From Sedimentisphaerales bacterium (GTDB taxonomy: Bacteria; Planctomycetota; Phycisphaerae; Sedimentisphaerales; SG8-4), in contig JAFGJR010000019.1 in the NCBI GenBank assembly GCA_016928975.1, positions 1 through 37,403 on the forward strand: a stretch of DNA of 37,403 nt. The letters run 5' to 3'. The position numbers were made by a program, and so were the translations under genes. Under the pieces are notes generated by a model, which saw nothing but the letters and a program-made list of their open reading frames with translations, searched no databases and was not told the DNA's origin. Of the stretch, positions 33,954 through 37,403 are shown one piece after another; within the stretch, counting starts at the first letter, position 1; every line of letters starts with the position of its first letter.

Positions 33954-34624
33954 TTCCGTTTTCGACGTCGGTGAATCGCTTTGATAACCTTGGAACTCGC
34001 ATACGCATGAACGGAGCACGAACGAACGACGCGGATTCGCACGAGCGTATCCAGTACCACGAGGCCTTGCGTGAGCTGGGTGACTGTTATACCTCTGTCG
34101 GCCACTACAGCCAGGCCCAGCGCTGCTATGAGAAGGCGGCCTCTCTCGGACCCGACGAGCCCGGGCCCTATGTGGGACTGGCTGTCGCGGCCATGCAAGA
34201 GGGCCGCCTGGACGACGCGGAGGTGGCATTCCGCGTGGCCTGCCGGCTGGACCCGAACTGCGCCAAGGCGTACGCCGGTCTGGCCATGGTGGCCCAGCAG
34301 CGGCGGCAGCTCCCCCTGGCGTTCGATCTCTACATGAAGTCCCTGGAGCTGGACACGGACAACGTCGCCGTCCTGCTGGGCATGTTTCAAGTCTCCTGCG
34401 AGATGGGCTCGTTCGCGAAGATCATCTACTACCTGGAGCTCTACCTCCGGACGCATCCGGACGACACGTCGGTCATGTTCGCACTGGCGGCCTTGTACCT
34501 CAAGGACCGCCGGCCGGAGCTATCGAAGACCATGCTGCTCCACATTCTGACCCTGGAGCCGACGAACCGCGACGCCGCCAATCTCCTGGAAGAGGTGGAA
34601 CATACCCGTTCGGAGGCTGGATGA
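33950..34624 (+). CDS. TPR protein downstream of the glycosyltransferase
   Basis: 224 residues; ATG at 33950 overlaps the previous stop (ATGA). An in-frame ATG at 34007 is an alternative. From about residue 35 it is a chain of TPR repeats: YHEALRELGDCYTSVGHYSQ, AQRCYEKAASLGPDEPGPYV, GLAVAAMQEGRLDDAEVAFR, VACRLDPNCAKAYAGLAMVA, and so on, with no signal peptide. Probably a cytoplasmic scaffold that presents a substrate or works with the adjacent glycosyltransferase. The stop overlaps the next ATG. Confidence 0.75.
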   Translation: MIPFSTSVNRFDNLGTRIRMNGARTNDADSHERIQYHEALRELGDCYTSVGHYSQAQRCYEKAASLGPDEPGPYVGLAVAAMQEGRLDDAEVAFRVACRLDPNCAKAYAGLAMVAQQRRQLPLAFDLYMKSLELDTDNVAVLLGMFQVSCEMGSFAKIIYYLELYLRTHPDDTSVMFALAALYLKDRRPELSKTMLLHILTLEPTNRDAANLLEEVEHTRSEAG

Positions 34625-34932
34625 GCGACGAATCCACAGGCGCGATCGACCAACTGCACCGGCTGCTCGAACAGCAGCTTGTGCTGGTGCATCAGGGCCA
34701 CCTGGCCGCAGCGGAGAGCCTTTGCGAGCAAACCGGCAGGCTGGTAACCACGGTTGTGGCGACGGGACTGCTCGCAGGACCCGGCGGTGACGAGCGGCGC
34801 CGCTGTCTCCTGCGACGCTACCAGGAGCTGTCCCTGATGCTGACGGCGCAGCGCCAGGAGACATATGCGTCCCTGCGCGCCATCCGCCGGGGCACGCGAA
34901 CGCTGAGGGTCTATCGAAGAAGTGCGCCCTGA
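34621..34932 (+). CDS. Small helical protein before fliD, possible FliT-like chaperone
   Basis: 103 residues; ATG at 34621 (ATGA overlap, GGAGG 4 bases upstream). It is predicted to be all helical: IDQLHRLLEQQLVLVHQGHL, AAAESLCEQTGRLVTTVVAT, RRCLLRRYQELSLMLTAQRQ, ending in a very basic tail (RAIRRGTRTLRVYRRSAP). Size, helical content and position right before fliD fit FliT, the export chaperone of FliD, but also other small FlgN-like proteins; no diagnostic residues were recognised. Confidence 0.5.
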   Translation: MSDESTGAIDQLHRLLEQQLVLVHQGHLAAAESLCEQTGRLVTTVVATGLLAGPGGDERRRCLLRRYQELSLMLTAQRQETYASLRAIRRGTRTLRVYRRSAP

Positions 34933-35041
34933 CACCCTTCAGAAATCCTGGTCTGGAACGATAATACCCGTGGGTCGGTGTGCGTATGAGACGCCGCAGA
35001 CTCCCGAGCCATGTGCCGTCACTACACCAGGTGTATGAGAA

Positions 35042-37078
35042 ATGGGTACGATACAGCTTCCAGGACTGTCCACAGGGATCAACACCAGCACGCTGATCAG
35101 CCAGCTCATGCAGGTCGAGCAGCGGCCCCTCCAGCAGTACAAGACGCGCCAGAGCACCTGGAACGAGCGGAAGACCGCACTGAGCGCCATCGAGAGCAAG
35201 CTCATGACGCTCCGATCCGCCGCCCAGGCGCTTGCGGACGCACAGAAGCTCCGTGCGTACAGCACCGTCTCCAGCGACAAGGATATCCTCACCGCCGAAT
35301 CGTCCGACAACGCCTTCGAGGGCAACCATACGGTGACGGTGAACCAGCTCGCCAACGCGGAACGCTGGGTGCACACGGCGGGCAAGGAGTACGCGGAAGA
35401 CACCGTCACGGCCGGCACGTTCATCTACTCCTGCAACCATCAGGAGACGATCATCACCACCACCGATGAAACGACCCTGGAGGAGATGGTAGGGCTGATC
35501 AACAACGACGCGAACAATCCCGGCGTTACCGCCAACCTGCTGTACTACAACGATGCATACCACCTCGTTCTCAACGGCAACGAGGCGGGCTCCGACTACG
35601 AGATCCAGATCCACGCCAGCAACACCGAGGTGTGGCAGGCGGCCTCGCCGCTGACCGCTGGCAGCGAGGGCGCCGCACTCGCGGACAAGATCGTCTCGCT
35701 CGATCAGTTCGACGGCACGCTCGTCGGCGACGAGTACATCAAGATCAGCGGCACGCTCCACGACGGCACAGAAGTCAGTCAGAACGTGGCCATCACCAAG
35801 AATACGACGCTCAATCATGTGATTGAGGAGATCAACGACCTTTTCGCGGGCACCGCCACCGCGACACTGGTCAACGGCCAGATTCGCCTGACCGATCACA
35901 CCAGCGGCACCAGCTTCATGGAGCTTGACCTGGACTACAACGTCGGTTCCGGCGAGACCACGTTTGAGATCCCCGCCATCAGCCAGTTGACGCGGGGCGG
36001 CAGCACCCCCGCCACTCTGACCGGATTCGCCGCCGCCGACTTCATCGAAACCCAGTCCGCCCAGGACTCGCAGATCAAGGTCGATGGATATCCCCCGGGC
36101 GACGACAACTGGATCACTCGCAGCTCCAACACTGTCGACAACGTCATCCAAGGCGTGACACTGCACCTGCACGACGCCGGGACGGCGCAGGTGAACCTGA
36201 CCCGCGATGTAGCCTCGGTCAAGACCAAGCTCGACGCCCTGGTCGGCGCCTACAATGCGGCCGTGGCGCTCATCAAGGAGAAGACCGGGTACAACGAGAC
36301 TCTCAAGACCGCCGGCCTGCTCATGGGCGACTCCGTCGTCTCCAGTATCGCCAACGACGTCCGCCTGCCTTTCGTGCAACAGACGAGCGGCTTCGTCGTC
36401 GACGTCGACAGCTTTCTCATGCCCGCCCAGATCGGCCTGGAGCTCGACGGCGATGGTCAGATCAGCCTGGACAGCGGGGCGTTCAACGACGCGATCGTGG
36501 AGGACTACATGGGTGCCCTGGCTGTCGTCGGCGCCAACAAGACCGGCAGCTCCAATAGCAACACGATCGGCTTCTACGGAGCCTCCAGCAAGTACACCGC
36601 AGCCGGCACCTATAGTGTCGAGGTGACTGTCGCCGACGGCAAGATCACCGTCGCCAGGATCAAGCTGTCTTCGGACGCCACCTACCGCAACGCGACCATT
36701 GACGGCAACATCATCACGGGCAACAGCGCGTTCGACAGCGACGGCAGGCCGGCCAACCCGGAGAACGGCCTGCAACTCAGTGTGGACCTGAGCCAGGATG
36801 GCACGTTCGCCGCCACCGTCCGGGTCAAGCAGGGCTTCGCCGGCGCCCTGGCGGATACCCTGGACCGGGTCCTCAAGGCGAGCACCGGCACGCTCGACCT
36901 CGACCTGAGCCAGGCCACCGACCAGATCAAGTACCTACAGGAGCGGATCGACAGGGAGCAGAAGCGCCTCGACGACAAGGAGGCGCGCCTGGTGGCCAAG
37001 TACGCCCGCCTGGAGAGGACGTTGACCCTGCTGCAGAACCAGATCTCCGCCCTGAGCTACTACATCTCGTCCTCATAG
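35042..37078 (+). CDS. fliD: Flagellar cap protein FliD
   Basis: 678 residues; ATG at 35042 with AGGTG about 8 bases upstream. FliD forms the cap under which flagellin folds. N-terminus: IQLPGLSTGINTSTLISQLM, then QVEQRPLQQYKTRQSTWNER, typical of the FliD N-terminal domain. C-terminal coiled coil: ATDQIKYLQERIDREQKRLD, ARLVAKYARLERTLTLLQNQ, ISALSYYISSS, also typical. It is longer than E. coli FliD (468), with extra length in the middle (about 160-560), which is variable between species. The 109 bases upstream may hold its own promoter, but none is clear. No fliS gene follows in the window. Confidence 0.95.
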   Translation: MGTIQLPGLSTGINTSTLISQLMQVEQRPLQQYKTRQSTWNERKTALSAIESKLMTLRSAAQALADAQKLRAYSTVSSDKDILTAESSDNAFEGNHTVTVNQLANAERWVHTAGKEYAEDTVTAGTFIYSCNHQETIITTTDETTLEEMVGLINNDANNPGVTANLLYYNDAYHLVLNGNEAGSDYEIQIHASNTEVWQAASPLTAGSEGAALADKIVSLDQFDGTLVGDEYIKISGTLHDGTEVSQNVAITKNTTLNHVIEEINDLFAGTATATLVNGQIRLTDHTSGTSFMELDLDYNVGSGETTFEIPAISQLTRGGSTPATLTGFAAADFIETQSAQDSQIKVDGYPPGDDNWITRSSNTVDNVIQGVTLHLHDAGTAQVNLTRDVASVKTKLDALVGAYNAAVALIKEKTGYNETLKTAGLLMGDSVVSSIANDVRLPFVQQTSGFVVDVDSFLMPAQIGLELDGDGQISLDSGAFNDAIVEDYMGALAVVGANKTGSSNSNTIGFYGASSKYTAAGTYSVEVTVADGKITVARIKLSSDATYRNATIDGNIITGNSAFDSDGRPANPENGLQLSVDLSQDGTFAATVRVKQGFAGALADTLDRVLKASTGTLDLDLSQATDQIKYLQERIDREQKRLDDKEARLVAKYARLERTLTLLQNQISALSYYISSS

Positions 37079-37187
37079 CCGAAGGTCTATACTCTTCTAC
37101 ATAACTCCTTCTCCCATCAGCAGTTATCGCAAATCCACCTCGCCCCCAATTGGCTTCGTTTCGCCCGCCGGGTGATCGACGATGTAG

Positions 37188-37207
37188 CCCAGCCGCCCCC
37201 GGCTGGG
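37188..37207. repeat. GC-rich hairpin
   Basis: CCCAGCCG (37188-37195), loop CCCC, CGGCTGGG (37200-37207): an 8-bp stem. A second hairpin with five C:G pairs follows at 37221-37236. Neither has a T-tract. Confidence 0.5.
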
Positions 37208-37291
37208 GTCATTGGGATCGCCCCCGTGGGCGGGGGTGCCACCTGCTGCCTCCCCAATTGGGTTTGTTTCGCACGAGTCCTCCCCCGTCTT

Positions 37292-37311
37292 CAATCCGCA
37301 ATCCGCAATCC
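37292..37311 (+). repeat. (CAATCCG) tandem repeat
   Basis: CAATCCGCAATCCGCAATCC, nearly three 7-bp units, same family as the repeat inside flgJ (28255-28287, opposite orientation). Confidence 0.7.
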
Positions 37312-37347
37312 AGAGGTTGGCTTTGTTTCACAGGCCCGGCTTCGTAG

Positions 37348-37368
37348 GGGCGGATTTCAGACCCGCCC
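37348..37368. repeat. REP-like hairpin
   Basis: GGGCGG (37348-37353) and CCGCCC (37363-37368) flank a 9-base loop, in a context like GTAGGGGCGGATTTCAGACC, a pattern that recurs between genes in many planctomycete genomes. Confidence 0.45.
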
Positions 37369-37403
37369 GTGCCGCCGCCAGGTGTTTCAGTAGCATGGGC
37401 GTC

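Larger units (their letters stand above)
37150..37331 (+). repeat. Three direct copies of TTGGNTTNGTTTCNC
   Basis: Copies at 37150-37164 (TTGGCTTCGTTTCGC), 37258-37272 (TTGGGTTTGTTTCGC) and 37317-37331 (TTGGCTTTGTTTCAC). The first two are also preceded by CCCCAA. Probably a spreading intergenic element. Confidence 0.6.
37079..37403. other. Repeat-rich intergenic region after fliD
   Basis: 325 bases without a gene. It holds three copies of a 15-bp direct repeat, two GC-rich hairpins, a (CAATCCG) tandem repeat and a REP-like GGGCGG/CCGCCC hairpin, and ends in CAGTAGCATGGGCGTC, which looks like the start of a further repeat. Open frames here are repeat translations. Confidence 0.6.

Noticed and set aside
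34933..35041. Sigma-28 promoter before fliD (AACGATAA near 34968)
   Set aside because: The -35 part at the right spacing reads TTCA, and the -10 box matches only 6 of 8; not enough.
34520..36775. 751-codon open frame on the minus strand opposite fliD
   Set aside because: Low-complexity Gly/Val/Asp shadow of fliD without recognisable domains.

Overview
The window reads as chromosomal DNA from a motile planctomycete, most like the Phycisphaerae/Sedimentisphaerales. The grounds are indirect: high G+C, a prepilin-type protein with a C-terminal H-X9-DG-like motif, PQQ-like beta-propeller and GH53 proteins of the kind common there, 7-bp tandem repeats that translate as the familiar 'IRNPKSEIRNP' string, and a flagellar cluster with P- and L-ring genes plus many unrecognised accessory genes. 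No rRNA, tRNA, CRISPR array or insertion sequence was seen.

Left flank (1-4969): the 3' end of a GH53 endo-galactanase gene, a Bcr/CflA-type MFS exporter, a secreted prepilin-like protein, a decayed GyrI-like fragment, a secreted PQQ-like beta-propeller protein and a 66-aa zinc-ribbon protein. This part has no evident link to motility. It is followed by about 580 bases without a recognisable gene, which carry a near-consensus sigma-70 promoter and a terminator facing the other way.

Leftward flagellar operon (minus strand, 18027 down to 5553): a perfectly spaced sigma-54 promoter (18153-18168) precedes an STN-like/TPR membrane protein, a secreted TPR protein, a sigma-54 activator with a degenerate receiver, fliL, fliM, fliN, flhA, a small membrane protein, fliA (sigma-28), two small conserved-looking proteins, two lipoproteins (coiled-coil and LpoB/FlgT-like) and an FlgM-like anti-sigma factor. 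Upstream on the same strand lies a second sigma-54 activator gene (19884-18442).

Rightward flagellar operon (plus strand, 20438-37078): a perfect sigma-54 promoter (20326-20341) precedes flgD, flgE, a PilZ-like protein, flgF, flgG, flgA, flgH, flgI, flgJ, flgN, flgK, flgL, a TPR-glycosyltransferase, a TPR protein, a small FliT-like protein and fliD. Many cistrons overlap as ATGA, suggesting translational coupling. The right edge (37079-37403) is a mosaic of short interspersed repeats and hairpins.

Read together, two sigma-54 activators would switch on the hook/rod/ring/cap operon and the switch/export operon. The second operon also makes FliA and probably FlgM, the pair that times late genes elsewhere (flagellin is not in this window). 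The accessory genes of most interest are the STN/TPR pair, the lipoprotein pair, the PilZ gene inside the rod/hook genes, and the glycosyltransferase-TPR group between flgL and fliD.
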